Notes: generated from the sequence alone by a model not told the origin. 64,000 nucleotides of DNA from Comamonas sp. JUb58 (GCF_004364775.1 NZ_SOAL01000009.1:1-64000); one strand, 5' to 3'. Positions 53,863 to 62,872 are shown, numbered from the stretch's first letter. Translations and numbers: made by a program.

Positions 53863-53951
53863 CGACTGCGGCAGTGCGCGCGCCAGCCCGCTGCTGGCAA
53901 ACCCGCAGCGCGCCGCCCTGCTCCAAGGAGGTTGCAGTGCAGCATGGCCGC

Positions 53952-53968
53952 TTGGCATGGGGCTTGCA
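53952..53968 (+). promoter_or_regulatory. Sigma-54 (-24/-12) promoter
   Basis: TTGGCATG-GGGC-TTGCA: GG (-24) and GC (-12) correctly spaced, matching the TTGGCACG-N4-TTGCA consensus but for one base. Start codon is 61 bases downstream. Confidence 0.85.
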
Positions 53969-54028
53969 AAAACGCTGACGCTGCGGCCGCAGAGCCGCTG
54001 CGATATCGCCGATAAAAGGAGACAAGCC

Positions 54029-55873
54029 ATGACCACCGCTACTGCCACCCCGATGGCCACACCCACGGCTGCGGGCACACCCGCCGCCCGCGCTCAGGCC
54101 CTGCTGGACCAGCTCAACCAGGCGCTGGCCGCCCGCGATTTTGCGGCGGCCAGCCAGCTGTTTGCCCAAGACTGCTTCTGGCGCGACCTGGTGCTGCTGA
54201 CCTGGAACCTCAAGACCTGCGAAGGCCCGGCGCAGGTGGCTGACATGCTGGCCGCGCAGCTGGATGCCGCTGCGCCCTTGCTGCTGCAGCTGGATCCGAA
54301 GGAAGAGGTGACGGAGACCGATGGCGTGCTGAGCGCCTGGCTGGTGGTGGATGCGCGCCATGCGCGGGGCCTGGGCCATCTGCGCATCCGCGATGGCCGC
54401 ATCTGGACCTTGCTGACCACCATCCAGGAGCTCAAAGGCTTTGAAGAGGCGCAAGGCCTGCGCCGCCCGATGGGCGCCGAGCACGGCATACGCCGGGGCC
54501 GCAAGACCTGGCTGGACCGGCAGCAGGAAGAGGCCGAGACCCTGGGCGAGAGCCGCCAGCCCTATGTGCTGGTGATTGGCGGTGGCCAGGGCGGTATTGC
54601 GCTGGGCGCGCGGCTGCGCCAGCTGGGCGTGTCGCATATCGTTATCGACCGGCAACCGCGCCCCGGCGACCAATGGCGCAACCGCTACAAATCGCTGTGC
54701 CTGCACGACCCGGTCTGGTACGACCACCTGCCCTACATTCCCTTCCCCGAGCACTGGCCGGTGTTCGCACCCAAGGACAAGATTGGCGATTGGCTGGAGA
54801 TGTACACCCGGGTGATGGAGCTGAACTACTGGTCGTCCACCCAATGCCTGGGCGCACGCTACGACGAGGCTGCGCAGGAATGGGAGGTGACGGTGGAGCG
54901 CGAGGGCCGCAAGATGGTGCTGCGCCCCAAGCAGCTGGTGTTTGCCACCGGCATGTCGGGCAAGGCCAACATCCCTCGCATCGAGGGCCAGGAGCGCTTC
55001 CGGGGCGAGCAGCAGCACTCGTCGCAGCATTCGGGGCCCGAGGCCTATGCCGGCAAGAAGGTGGTGGTGATCGGGGCCAACAACTCGGCCCACGACATCT
55101 GCGCTGCGCTCTGGGAGCATGGTGCCGATGTGACCATGGTGCAGCGCTCGTCCACGCACATCGTGCGCTCTGATTCGCTGATGGACATTGGCCTGGGTGA
55201 TCTGTACTCGGAGCGCGCCGTGGCCAGCGGCGTGACCACCAAAAAGGCAGACCTGATCTTTGCCTCGCTGCCCTACCGCATCATGGCCGACTTCCAGGTG
55301 CCGCTGTATGACCGCATCCGCGAGCGCGATGCCGAGTTCTACCGCCAGCTCGAAGAGGCGGGTTTCATGCTGGACTTTGGCGATGACGAATCGGGCCTGT
55401 TCATGAAGTACCTGCGCCGCGCCTCGGGCTACTACATCGATGTGGGTGCCTGCGACCTGGTGATCGACGGCAGCATCAAGCTGCAGGCGGGCAAGAACAA
55501 GGGCATCAGCCACCTCACTGACAACGCCGTGGTTCTGAGCGATGGCACCGAGCTGCCGGCCGACCTGGTGGTCTATGCCACCGGCTATGGCTCGATGAAT
55601 GGCTGGGTGGCCGACCTCATCAGCCAGGAGGTGGCCGACAGGGTGGGCAAGGTCTGGGGCCTGGGATCGGACACCACCAAGGACCCCGGCCCCTGGGAGG
55701 GCGAGCAGCGCAATATGTGGAAGCCCACCCAGCAGCCGCAGCTGTGGTTCCATGGCGGCAACCTGCACCAGTCGCGCCACTATTCGCTGTACCTGGCGCT
55801 GCAGCTCAAGGCGCGGCAAGAGGGGCTGGCGACACCGGTCTACGGCCTGCAGCAGGTGCACCATCTGCGCTGA
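54029..55873 (+). CDS. Flavin-containing monooxygenase with N-terminal SnoaL/NTF2-like domain
   Basis: 614 residues. Residues 20-135 are NTF2/SnoaL-like (Leu-Phe-Ala-Gln-Asp-Cys-Phe-Trp-Arg-Asp; Ile-Arg-Asp-Gly-Arg-Ile-Trp-Thr-Leu-Leu-Thr-Thr). Residues 170-610 form a two-dinucleotide monooxygenase: Val-Ile-Gly-Gly-Gly-Gln-Gly-Gly-Ile-Ala-Leu-Gly-Ala-Arg (FAD), Val-Val-Val-Ile-Gly-Ala-Asn-Asn-Ser-Ala-His-Asp (NADPH), and Tyr-Ala-Thr-Gly-Tyr-Gly. Start fixed by AAAGGAG at good spacing. Controlled by the divergent sigma-54 activator. Substrate unknown; the family includes trimethylamine, indole and ketone oxidisers. Single gene. Confidence 0.9.
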   Translation: MTTATATPMATPTAAGTPAARAQALLDQLNQALAARDFAAASQLFAQDCFWRDLVLLTWNLKTCEGPAQVADMLAAQLDAAAPLLLQLDPKEEVTETDGVLSAWLVVDARHARGLGHLRIRDGRIWTLLTTIQELKGFEEAQGLRRPMGAEHGIRRGRKTWLDRQQEEAETLGESRQPYVLVIGGGQGGIALGARLRQLGVSHIVIDRQPRPGDQWRNRYKSLCLHDPVWYDHLPYIPFPEHWPVFAPKDKIGDWLEMYTRVMELNYWSSTQCLGARYDEAAQEWEVTVEREGRKMVLRPKQLVFATGMSGKANIPRIEGQERFRGEQQHSSQHSGPEAYAGKKVVVIGANNSAHDICAALWEHGADVTMVQRSSTHIVRSDSLMDIGLGDLYSERAVASGVTTKKADLIFASLPYRIMADFQVPLYDRIRERDAEFYRQLEEAGFMLDFGDDESGLFMKYLRRASGYYIDVGACDLVIDGSIKLQAGKNKGISHLTDNAVVLSDGTELPADLVVYATGYGSMNGWVADLISQEVADRVGKVWGLGSDTTKDPGPWEGEQRNMWKPTQQPQLWFHGGNLHQSRHYSLYLALQLKARQEGLATPVYGLQQVHHLR

Positions 55874-56000
55874 TGCGGCGTGGGGCAAGGGATGGGCCGG
55901 CATGGGCGGGGCGCTGCAGATTGTCAGGAATTGGGACCTGGCGCCAGCTATGGCCGATGGCTGACACCGGCCGGCCGCCCTTCAATGCCAGAATCGGGCG

Positions 56001-56981
56001 ATGGTGACACAAGACTCCACGCTCGCCCAACGGGTGCAGCGCAAGCTCAATCCTTTCCGCCCCTTCTACCATGCGGCCGATCAATGGCTGGCAGCCGATG
56101 GCTTGCGCATGAGCGCGGCCATGTCCTTCTACGGCATGCTGAGCCTGGCGCCACTGCTGCTGCTCCTGGTAGGGGTGCTGGGCTGGTGGCTTGATCGGTC
56201 CTACATCGAGAGCAACCTGATCCACCAGGTCGAAGACATCATGGGCTCGCAGGTGGCCGATGTGGTGCGCGGCGCGCTGTCGAGTGCGCAGACCAAGTCG
56301 CAGGGCCTGATTGCCTCGGCGATTGGTTTTGTGATGCTGCTCTCGGGCGCCACCGGGGTGTTTGTGGAGCTGCAGACCTCGCTGGAGCGGCTTTGGAACC
56401 ATGGCGAGAAGGTCGACAAGAGCGGCACGCCCTGGTGGTACTCGCTGGTGCAGCGGGTGCGGGGGTTGGGCTACATCCTGGTGCTGGGCTTTTTGATGCT
56501 GATATCGCTGGTCATCACCACGATGCTGAGCATGACCACGCGCTGGGCGGGTGCTGTGCTGCATGTGGAGGCCCCCGGCATGCTGCTGGGCGTCATCAAC
56601 GAGACCGTGTCCTTCCTGATCACCGTCACCTTGTTCGTCGGCATGATGCGCATCGGCACGGGCACCAAGCCCCGCCTGCGCTTTCTGATTGCCGGTGCGG
56701 CGATTGGCGCCTTTCTCTTCACCATCGGCAAGCAGGTGCTGGCCTGGTATCTGTCCACCGCTGCCGTGGTCTCGGCCTATGGCGCTGCCGGCTCGCTGGT
56801 GGTGCTGCTGATGTGGATCTACTTCTCGTCCGCCATCCTGCTGTTTGCCGCCAGCTGCGCCCGCGCGCTGAACAGCGCAGACATTGCCTTGCATGGCAAG
56901 GGCGGCGGCGCGGCGGAGGAGGACAGCACGCAGCTGCGGCCATCGGCCGGGCAGGCCGCCACCGTGGATTTCCAGATTTAG
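56001..56981 (+). CDS. YihY/BrkB-family inner-membrane protein
   Basis: 326 residues with about six membrane segments; Met-Ser-Ala-Ala-Met-Ser-Phe-Tyr-Gly-Met-Leu-Ser-Leu-Ala-Pro-Leu near residue 37 and Gly-Ala-Ala-Gly-Ser-Leu-Val-Val-Leu-Leu-Met-Trp-Ile-Tyr near 260 are family signatures. Often annotated as ribonuclease BN by mistake; the true function is unsettled, possibly a transporter. Single gene convergent with an MFS gene. Confidence 0.9.
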   Translation: MVTQDSTLAQRVQRKLNPFRPFYHAADQWLAADGLRMSAAMSFYGMLSLAPLLLLLVGVLGWWLDRSYIESNLIHQVEDIMGSQVADVVRGALSSAQTKSQGLIASAIGFVMLLSGATGVFVELQTSLERLWNHGEKVDKSGTPWWYSLVQRVRGLGYILVLGFLMLISLVITTMLSMTTRWAGAVLHVEAPGMLLGVINETVSFLITVTLFVGMMRIGTGTKPRLRFLIAGAAIGAFLFTIGKQVLAWYLSTAAVVSAYGAAGSLVVLLMWIYFSSAILLFAASCARALNSADIALHGKGGGAAEEDSTQLRPSAGQAATVDFQI

Positions 56982-56999
56982 CAATCCACCGCAGCAAAC

Positions 57000-57028
57000 A
57001 ACAATGCGCCCTCGGGCGCATTGTTTTT
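57000..57028. terminator. Terminator between yihY and MFS genes
   Basis: Eleven-base-pair stem AACAATGCGCC/GGCGCATTGTT with CTCG loop and T-run; can act for both convergent genes. Confidence 0.85.
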
Positions 57029-57050
57029 GGGGGGAGGGAGAGGCCGTTCT

Positions 57051-58352
57051 TTAGTGGGCCTGGGCCTTCACATCAAAGCCTTCGGCGCGGGTGTCATGGC
57101 GCATGAAGAACACCAGTGCAAAGGCGACGACGGCCAGCGATGCCAGGAACATCACGGCATAGACATCGTTGCCCATCTTGTCCTTCAGCGTGCCAAAGAT
57201 CGTCGGGCCGATGTAGCCACCCAGGTTGCCGATGGAGTTGATCCAGGCGATGCCCGCTGCGGCTGCGGTGCCGCTCAGGAAGGCCGTAGGCAGGGTCCAG
57301 AAGGTGGGCAGTGCGCTGAAGATGCCAAAGGCAGCCAGGGTCACCGCAGCCATCTTGGGCACCGGTGCAGCAGTGTTGGCGGCAATCAGCAGACCGGCAA
57401 CGATGCAGGCCAGCGGAATCAGCACAAACCACTTGCGCTCTTTCATGCGGTCGGAGCCGCGCGTCCAGAAGATCATCGCAATGGCGCCGACCAGATAGGG
57501 GAAGGCGTTGATGAAACCGACCTGCACATTGGACAGGCCACCAAAGCCCTTGATGATCTGCGGCAGGAAGAAGCCCAGGCCGTAGAGCGGCACGGTGATG
57601 CCCATGTAGACAAAGCCCAGCGCGATCACCTTGGGGTTGAGCAGGGTCTGTTTCCAGGAGATCTTGTGGATGGATTCGCGGTTCTGGCGCTCGGCCGTCA
57701 GGGTCTTGGCCAGCCAGGCGCGCTCTTCGTCGGTCAGCCACTTGGCGTCTTGCGGGCCATCGGGCAGGTAGAACAGCACGACAAAGGTCAGGAAGATCGC
57801 TGGCAGCGCTTCCAGGATGAACAGCCATTGCCAGCCATGCATGCCGCCCATGCCGTCCATATCGAGGATGAAACCGGAGATGGGCGCACCGATCACCGTG
57901 GAGATGGGGATGGCGAACATGAACCAGCCGACGATGCGCGCACGGTAGGCGGCCGGGAACCACAGGGTGATGTAGAAGATCACGCCGGGGAAGAAGCCCG
58001 CCTCGGCAATCCCCAGCAGAAAGCGCACGATGTTGAAGCTGGTTGCGCCACCAACCCAGGCCTGCGCGGCCGACAGCACGCCCCAGCTGAACATGATGCG
58101 GGCGATCCACTTGCGGGCGCCAAACTTCTCCAGCGCCAGATTGCTGGGCACTTCACAGAGAAAGTAGGAGAGGAAGAAGATACCGGCCGCGCTGCCGAAT
58201 ACGGCTGCCGAGAAGCCCAGGTCCTTGGACATGCTGGCCCCGGCAAAGCCGATATTGACGCGGTCGAGGTAGGCGATGAAGTAGCAGACCATGAGCAGCG
58301 GCAAGAGCCGCCAGCTGATCTTGGAGATGGTGCGCTGTTCCAGGGTGTCCAT
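57051..58352 (-). CDS. MFS transporter, anion:cation symporter (ACS) type
   Basis: 433 residues, 12 membrane segments. Asp-Arg-Val-Asn-Ile-Gly-Phe-Ala near residue 30, Pro-Ser-Asn-Leu-Ala-Leu-Glu-Lys-Phe-Gly-Ala-Arg-Lys-Trp and Leu-Gly-Ile-Ala-Glu-Ala-Gly-Phe-Phe-Pro-Gly-Val are the ACS-family hallmarks (phthalate, tartrate, hexuronate and nicotinate carriers). Substrate is probably an organic acid anion. Alone on its strand; nearest upstream gene is a CoA-transferase. Confidence 0.9.
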   Translation of the reverse strand: MDTLEQRTISKISWRLLPLLMVCYFIAYLDRVNIGFAGASMSKDLGFSAAVFGSAAGIFFLSYFLCEVPSNLALEKFGARKWIARIMFSWGVLSAAQAWVGGATSFNIVRFLLGIAEAGFFPGVIFYITLWFPAAYRARIVGWFMFAIPISTVIGAPISGFILDMDGMGGMHGWQWLFILEALPAIFLTFVVLFYLPDGPQDAKWLTDEERAWLAKTLTAERQNRESIHKISWKQTLLNPKVIALGFVYMGITVPLYGLGFFLPQIIKGFGGLSNVQVGFINAFPYLVGAIAMIFWTRGSDRMKERKWFVLIPLACIVAGLLIAANTAAPVPKMAAVTLAAFGIFSALPTFWTLPTAFLSGTAAAAGIAWINSIGNLGGYIGPTIFGTLKDKMGNDVYAVMFLASLAVVAFALVFFMRHDTRAEGFDVKAQAH

Positions 58353-58401
58353 GTTTGTCTCCGATGCTGTTATGGATAGGACGTGCGGTTGAGGTGCTTC
58401 G

Positions 58402-58450
58402 CTTTTGATAGCTGTTAATGCAGACCTATCTTAAGCAGATGCTATTTTTG
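58402..58450. repeat. Comamonadaceae-type short intergenic repeat, copy 2
   Basis: CTTTTGATAGCTGTTAATGC through GCAGATGCTATTTTTG, upstream of the MFS gene. The TTTTGATAGCTG opening and CTATTTTTG closing are the ends I recognise from dispersed elements in this family; compare copy 1 at 18463. Confidence 0.45.
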
Positions 58451-58526
58451 CCCAGGGTTGCTACCACGGGCCGCCGCTATTGTGCGCTGCAGCGCCCGCT
58501 GCCGCTGGTGCGTCGGAGACAGATGC

Positions 58527-58558
58527 AAAAAGCCCCGCACAGCGAGCGCTGGCGGGGC
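58527..58558 (-). terminator. Terminator of the CoA-transferase gene
   Basis: GCCCCGC/GCGGGGC outer stem with an inner CAGC/GCTG and one bulged A; plus-strand A-run 58527-58531 gives the leftward U-tract. Confidence 0.85.
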
Positions 58559-58585
58559 CTAAGGGTAAAACCGGAGGGGGTTGGC

Positions 58586-60106
58586 TTACGCCGTTTTCAT
58601 CGAACCGGTATCCAGATAGCGCTGGTGCCAGGACAGCGCCTCGGTCAGGATGTGCGGCGTGTGCAAGCCGGCTGACTGCTGCATCGCGCGGTCCACATAG
58701 TCCTGCAGCATGGGGCGGAAGTCCGGGTGCGCGCAGCGCTCGATGATGACTTTGGCACGCTGCTTGGGCGAGAGGCCGCGCAGATCGGCCAGGCCCTGCT
58801 CGGTGACGATGATCTGCGTGTCGTGCTCGGTGTGGTCCACATGCGAGCACATGGGCACGATGCAGGAGATATGGCCGTTCTTGGCCACCGAGGGCGTGAC
58901 GAAGAAGGACAGGTAGCCGTTGCGCGCAAAGTCGCCGCTGCCGCCAATGCCGTTCATCATGCTCGATCCCATCACATGGGTGGAGTTGATGTTGCCGTAG
59001 ATGTCGGCCTCGATCATCGAGTTCATCGCGATCACGCCCAGGCGGCGCACCAGCTCGGGATGGTTGGAGATCTCCTGCGGGCGCAGGATGATGCGGTCGC
59101 GGTAGAAGTCGATGTTCTCCTCGAAATCGCGGTAGGCGGCCGCCGACAGCGAGATGGAGGTGGCCGAGGCGCGCGACATCTTGCCGCTGCGCAGCAGGTC
59201 CAGCATGCCGTCCTGCAGCACTTCGGTAAAGCCCAGCAGGTTGTCGAAGGGGCCGGTGAGCAGGCCGGCCAGCACCGCATTGGCCACATTGCCTACGCCC
59301 GACTGGATCGGCAGCATCTCCTGGGGCAGGCGGCCCATCTTCATCTCGTGCGAGAGAAAGTCGATGATGGAGGCTGCAATGGTGTTGGAGTTGGCGTCCG
59401 GCGCGGCAAACACATTGTCGCGGTCGCCCTTGTGGGTCTCGACCACGGCCACGACCTTGTCCAGGTCCACGTTCAGGTAGCCCTCGCCAATGCGGTCGTC
59501 GGCATGGGTCATGCGGATGGGCACGCGGCGCGGCGGGATGGCAGTGCCGTAGTAGATGTCGTGCATGCCTTCCATCTTGGCGGGCGGCTTGGTGTTCACC
59601 TCCAAGATCACCTTGTCGGCAATCTCCAGCCAGGTCTTGTTGTTGCCCACCGCGGTCGACGGGATCAGCAGGCCATCGGCAGTGATGCCCAGCACCTCGA
59701 TCACCGCGACATGCATATGGCCCAGAAAGCCGAACCAGGCGTGCTGGGCGACGTGGGACAGGTGCATGTCGATGAAGTTGATGTCACCGGCATTGATGGA
59801 CTTGCGCGCGATCGGGTCGGTGTTGAAAGGCAGGCGCTGGTCGATGGCACCGGCCTCGGCCAGCACGCCATCGCATTCCGCAGCGGTGGAGGCGCCCGTC
59901 CAGACATTGATCTTGTAGGGCCGGCCTGCGGCATGCTCGGCCTTGGCATGGCTGGCAATCGCCTGGGGCAGGGCCTTGGGGTAGCCTGCGCCGGTGAAAC
60001 CGCTCATGCCCACATTGGCGCCAGCAGGGATCAGCGCGGCCGCGTCGGCGGCGGACATGATGCGGGAGTGCAGCGCGCTGCAGCGCACACGGTCATTCAA
60101 CGACAT
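58586..60106 (-). CDS. Acetyl-CoA hydrolase / succinyl-CoA:acetate CoA-transferase family enzyme
   Basis: 506 residues. Gly-Met-Ser-Gly-Phe-Thr-Gly-Ala-Gly-Tyr-Pro-Lys-Ala near the N-terminus, Gln-Ser-Gly-Val-Gly-Asn-Val-Ala-Asn-Ala-Val-Leu-Ala-Gly-Leu in the middle, then Ile-Glu-Ala-Asp-Ile-Tyr-Gly-Asn-Ile-Asn-Ser-Thr-His-Val. Near the end come Gly-Leu-Ala-Asp-Leu-Arg-Gly-Leu-Ser-Pro. This is the class I acetyl-CoA hydrolase/transferase (Ach1, ScpC, AarC) pattern; members move CoA between succinyl-, propionyl- or acetyl-CoA and acetate or succinate. ATG at 60106 is chosen for family length. Confidence 0.92.
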   Translation of the reverse strand: MSLNDRVRCSALHSRIMSAADAAALIPAGANVGMSGFTGAGYPKALPQAIASHAKAEHAAGRPYKINVWTGASTAAECDGVLAEAGAIDQRLPFNTDPIARKSINAGDINFIDMHLSHVAQHAWFGFLGHMHVAVIEVLGITADGLLIPSTAVGNNKTWLEIADKVILEVNTKPPAKMEGMHDIYYGTAIPPRRVPIRMTHADDRIGEGYLNVDLDKVVAVVETHKGDRDNVFAAPDANSNTIAASIIDFLSHEMKMGRLPQEMLPIQSGVGNVANAVLAGLLTGPFDNLLGFTEVLQDGMLDLLRSGKMSRASATSISLSAAAYRDFEENIDFYRDRIILRPQEISNHPELVRRLGVIAMNSMIEADIYGNINSTHVMGSSMMNGIGGSGDFARNGYLSFFVTPSVAKNGHISCIVPMCSHVDHTEHDTQIIVTEQGLADLRGLSPKQRAKVIIERCAHPDFRPMLQDYVDRAMQQSAGLHTPHILTEALSWHQRYLDTGSMKTA

Positions 60107-60268
60107 GGGGGGAGACTCCAGGAAGGTGTTTTCGTTATTGTCTACAGATGCAGCCCGGCGGCATAGGCCGGGCGGCGAGGCGGGCAAATCTTAGCAGTCG
60201 TTGCATCCGAAACCATTGAGAATCCGGGAATACCCGATTGTGGATAAGTGCTACTGCGGCGGCAATTT

Positions 60269-60287
60269 ATTGTTGCACTGCAACAAT
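60269..60287. promoter_or_regulatory. Perfect 9-1-9 palindrome upstream of the CoA-transferase gene
   Basis: ATTGTTGCA-C-TGCAACAAT, about 165 bases upstream of the leftward start, in AT-rich DNA. Operator-like; the TGCA-N-TGCA core recalls binding sites described for PhaR-type regulators, but the regulator is unknown. Confidence 0.5.
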
Positions 60288-60295
60288 TTAGCGCA

Positions 60296-60322
60296 TAAAA
60301 AAAGCCCGGGACAACCGGGCTT
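60296..60322 (-). terminator. Terminator of the pyrimidine permease gene
   Basis: AAGCCCGG/CCGGGCTT stem with GACAA loop and a plus-strand A-run (60296-60303), 20 bases after the leftward stop. Confidence 0.87.
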
Positions 60323-60342
60323 GGGGAGGGTTAAGGTGCTGC

Positions 60343-61635
60343 TCAGCGCTTGTCGCGGCGGTTGAGCAGTTGGTAGAGAATGATGGCGCCGAAGGTCGCG
60401 GTCCCGATGCCGCCCAGCGCAAAGCTGCCGAACTTCAGGGTGAAGTCACCGGTACCGATGATCAGGGTGATGGCGGCCACGATCAGGTTCTTGTTCTGCG
60501 AGAAGTCCACCTTGTTTTCCACCCAGATCTTGGCGCCGGCCACGGCAATCAGGCCAAACACCACGATGGACACGCCGCCCATGACGGGCAGCGGGATCGC
60601 CTGGATCAGTGCGCCGAACTTGGGCGAAAAGCCCAGCAGCAGGGCAATCAGGCCGGCCACCATGAACACGGCGGTCGAGTAGATGCGGGTCGCCGCCATC
60701 ACGCCGATGTTTTCGGCATAGGTGGTCACGCCCGTGCCGCCTACGCCGCCGCTGACCATGGTCGCCACGCCGTCGCCGATGAAGGCCCGGCCCATGTACT
60801 GGTCCAGGTTGCGGCCGGTCATGGCCGTCACGGCCTTGATGTGGCCCAGGTTCTCGGCCACCAGGATGATCACGATCGGGGCGATCAGCACCATGGCTTG
60901 GGGGCTGAACTGCGGTGCCGAGAAATTGGGCATACCAATCCAGGCGGCCGAGGCCAGGCCCGACAGATCCACCGGCTTGCCCAGGCCCATGCCATTGGTC
61001 AGGATGGCGTAGATGATGGCCGCGGCAATCAGGCCCACCAGGATCAGCAGGCGCTGCACCATGCCGCGTGCCAGCACGGCCACCATGCCGACGCAGACAA
61101 AGGTCATCGCCTGCATCCAGCTCTCGAAGTTGTTGCTGGCCATGTTCTTGATCGGGACAGTGGCCAAGTTCAGGCCGATCACGGCCACGATAGCGCCGGT
61201 CACCACCGGGGGCATGAAGCGCTCGATCCAGCCCGTGCCCACCGCCTGCACGATAAAGCCGATCAAGGTGTAGAGCAGGCCGCAGGCAATGATGCCGCCC
61301 AGCGCCATGCCGATATTGGCATTGGGCCCCGAGCCGGCATAGCCGGTGGCGGCAATCACCACGCCGATGAAGGCAAAGCTCGATCCCAGGTAGCTGGGCA
61401 CGCGCCCGCCGGTGATCAAAAAGAAGATCAAGGTGCCGACACCACTCATCAAAATGGCGACATTTGGATCAAAACCCATCAGAATGGGCGCCAGAATGGT
61501 CGAGCCAAACATGGCGATGACATGCTGCACCCCCATGATCGAGGTTTGTGGCCAGGGCAGGCGCTCATCGGGCGCGACGACATCGTCAGCGCCCGGGCGC
61601 ACTTCACGCCAGCGGGGAAGGAAGGAATCAGACAT
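60343..61635 (-). CDS. NCS2 nucleobase permease, uracil/pyrimidine (RutG/UraA) type
   Basis: 430 residues with 12-14 membrane segments. Gln-His-Val-Ile-Ala-Met-Phe-Gly-Ser-Thr-Ile-Leu-Ala-Pro near residue 38, Val-Ala-Glu-Asn-Leu-Gly-His-Ile near 240 (substrate-binding Glu), and Gly-Gly-Val-Gly-Gly-Thr-Gly-Val-Thr-Thr-Tyr-Ala-Glu-Asn near 280. The spacing and His in the first motif fit the uracil branch (UraA/RutG) rather than xanthine/urate. ATG at 61635. No rut or other pyrimidine-catabolic genes adjoin. Confidence 0.9.
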   Translation of the reverse strand: MSDSFLPRWREVRPGADDVVAPDERLPWPQTSIMGVQHVIAMFGSTILAPILMGFDPNVAILMSGVGTLIFFLITGGRVPSYLGSSFAFIGVVIAATGYAGSGPNANIGMALGGIIACGLLYTLIGFIVQAVGTGWIERFMPPVVTGAIVAVIGLNLATVPIKNMASNNFESWMQAMTFVCVGMVAVLARGMVQRLLILVGLIAAAIIYAILTNGMGLGKPVDLSGLASAAWIGMPNFSAPQFSPQAMVLIAPIVIILVAENLGHIKAVTAMTGRNLDQYMGRAFIGDGVATMVSGGVGGTGVTTYAENIGVMAATRIYSTAVFMVAGLIALLLGFSPKFGALIQAIPLPVMGGVSIVVFGLIAVAGAKIWVENKVDFSQNKNLIVAAITLIIGTGDFTLKFGSFALGGIGTATFGAIILYQLLNRRDKR

Positions 61636-61846
61636 GGTTTGGGCAGGCCGCAGGCAGGGCTGCACCGGGAGGGGCAGTTGCAGGCGCGCAAGAGAAAAGG
61701 TGCTGCATCATAGTGAATTTGTCAATCCTTGTAGAGAGAGGGAAACTCTCTAACCAGGACCGATGCGGAGACTGCAGGGCCCCGGGCGCGAAGGCCGGTA
61801 CACCAGGTGTGGCGCCATAGCACTGGCCTGACGAGCTAATCCAATA

Positions 61847-61865
61847 GATAATCGCAATCATATTG
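61847..61865. promoter_or_regulatory. Weak Fur-box-like sequence
   Basis: GATAATCGCAATCATATTG shares about 13-14 of 19 positions with GATAATGATAATCATTATC, about 55 bases before the zinc-ribbon gene. Tentative. Confidence 0.3.
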
Positions 61866-61919
61866 AGAACAAATACAACAACTGCCTGCAGCAACTTGTT
61901 GTTTAGGGAGAGGGATTCT

Positions 61920-62861
61920 ATGAACTGTGTGCAATGTGGCGAGGCATTGGCCGCCGGCGCCAAATTCTGTCGAAAATGCGGCTGCAAAGTTCAGACCGCG
62001 CCGACCGCTGAGGACCTGGCCAGCGCCCGTGCGGTGCCAGCCGCGCCAGTGGCGGCCTATGCCACCTGCCCCGATTGCGGCGCGCTGTGCAAGGGCCAGG
62101 CGCTGTTTTGCAAGCAATGCGGCTGCCGCTTCGAAGAGACACCCGGCTTTCAGGACACGGCCCCGGACTGGGATGTACCGCTGAGCGTGGCCGAGGAGAA
62201 GGCCATCCTGGTCTTTGGCAATGTGCAGGACAGCTCCGGCCCCCCATCCAGCTTGCCCGGTGAGCGCATCCAGACCAGCGCTGCGATGGTGATTGGCGGC
62301 GCGGCAGGCAGCTCGGCCGCAGCCGTGCCCGCCCCCGCGTTGCGCGAGCCCGAGGCGCCGCTGTGGGAGACCGATGCTGCTGCCAAGCGTGCCCCGCCAG
62401 CCACCCCCGACCCCAGCCTGCGCCCACGTGCCAGCGCCCAAGCGCGCAACCCCATGCCCGAAGCCCCTGTGCCCCAAAGCGGCGGGGGCTTGCGCATTGT
62501 GCTGGCGCTGCTGGGCGTGGTGGTCTTGGCCGGTGGCGGCGCCTGGTGGTGGAAGAGCCAGCAAGGCCGCGCGGCAACGGGCACGGTGGCGGCGCCCAGC
62601 GTCTCCGCCCCCGCAGATGTTGCAGCTCCGGTAGAGGCAGACGCCGCAGCCGTGCCGCTGGAAGCCGCAGCACCTGCGATGGTCGCGACCGATGCCGCCC
62701 TGGCCCCGAATGAAACGCTGGTCACCCCGGCCGCCGCTGAAGATGCCGTTGCCGCAGCTGTGGCTGTGGAAGAAGCGCCCGCCCCAGCAGCCGCACCCGC
62801 CCGCCCGGCGGCGGTGCGCAAGCCGGTGCGTAAACAGACCTTGGATGATTTGCTGAATTGA
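61920..62861 (+). CDS. Membrane protein with two N-terminal zinc ribbons
   Basis: 313 residues. Residues 3-22 and about 51-72 are paired zinc-ribbon motifs (Cys-x2-Cys...Cys-x2-Cys: Cys-Val-Gln-Cys-Gly...Phe-Cys-Arg-Lys-Cys-Gly-Cys; Cys-Pro-Asp-Cys-Gly...Phe-Cys-Lys-Gln-Cys-Gly-Cys). A disordered Ala/Pro-rich stretch follows, a single membrane helix near residues 196-216 (ending Trp-Trp-Trp-Lys), and an Ala/Val/Pro-rich C-terminal tail ending in basic residues. The topology suggests cytoplasmic ribbons and a periplasmic tail. ATG at 61920 follows AGGGAGAGG. First gene of an uncharacterised operon. Confidence 0.8.
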   Translation: MNCVQCGEALAAGAKFCRKCGCKVQTAPTAEDLASARAVPAAPVAAYATCPDCGALCKGQALFCKQCGCRFEETPGFQDTAPDWDVPLSVAEEKAILVFGNVQDSSGPPSSLPGERIQTSAAMVIGGAAGSSAAAVPAPALREPEAPLWETDAAAKRAPPATPDPSLRPRASAQARNPMPEAPVPQSGGGLRIVLALLGVVVLAGGGAWWWKSQQGRAATGTVAAPSVSAPADVAAPVEADAAAVPLEAAAPAMVATDAALAPNETLVTPAAAEDAVAAAVAVEEAPAPAAAPARPAAVRKPVRKQTLDDLLN

Positions 62862-62872
62862 AGGAGAGCATT

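Noticed and set aside
56001-56981. Ribonuclease BN for the YihY-type gene
   Set aside because: The RNase BN label for this family is a historical misannotation; the protein is an integral membrane protein without nuclease motifs.
61725-61745. Terminator at AGAGAGGGAAACTCTCT
   Set aside because: The inverted repeat is short and lacks a T-run in either direction; could be an operator but nothing supports a specific role.
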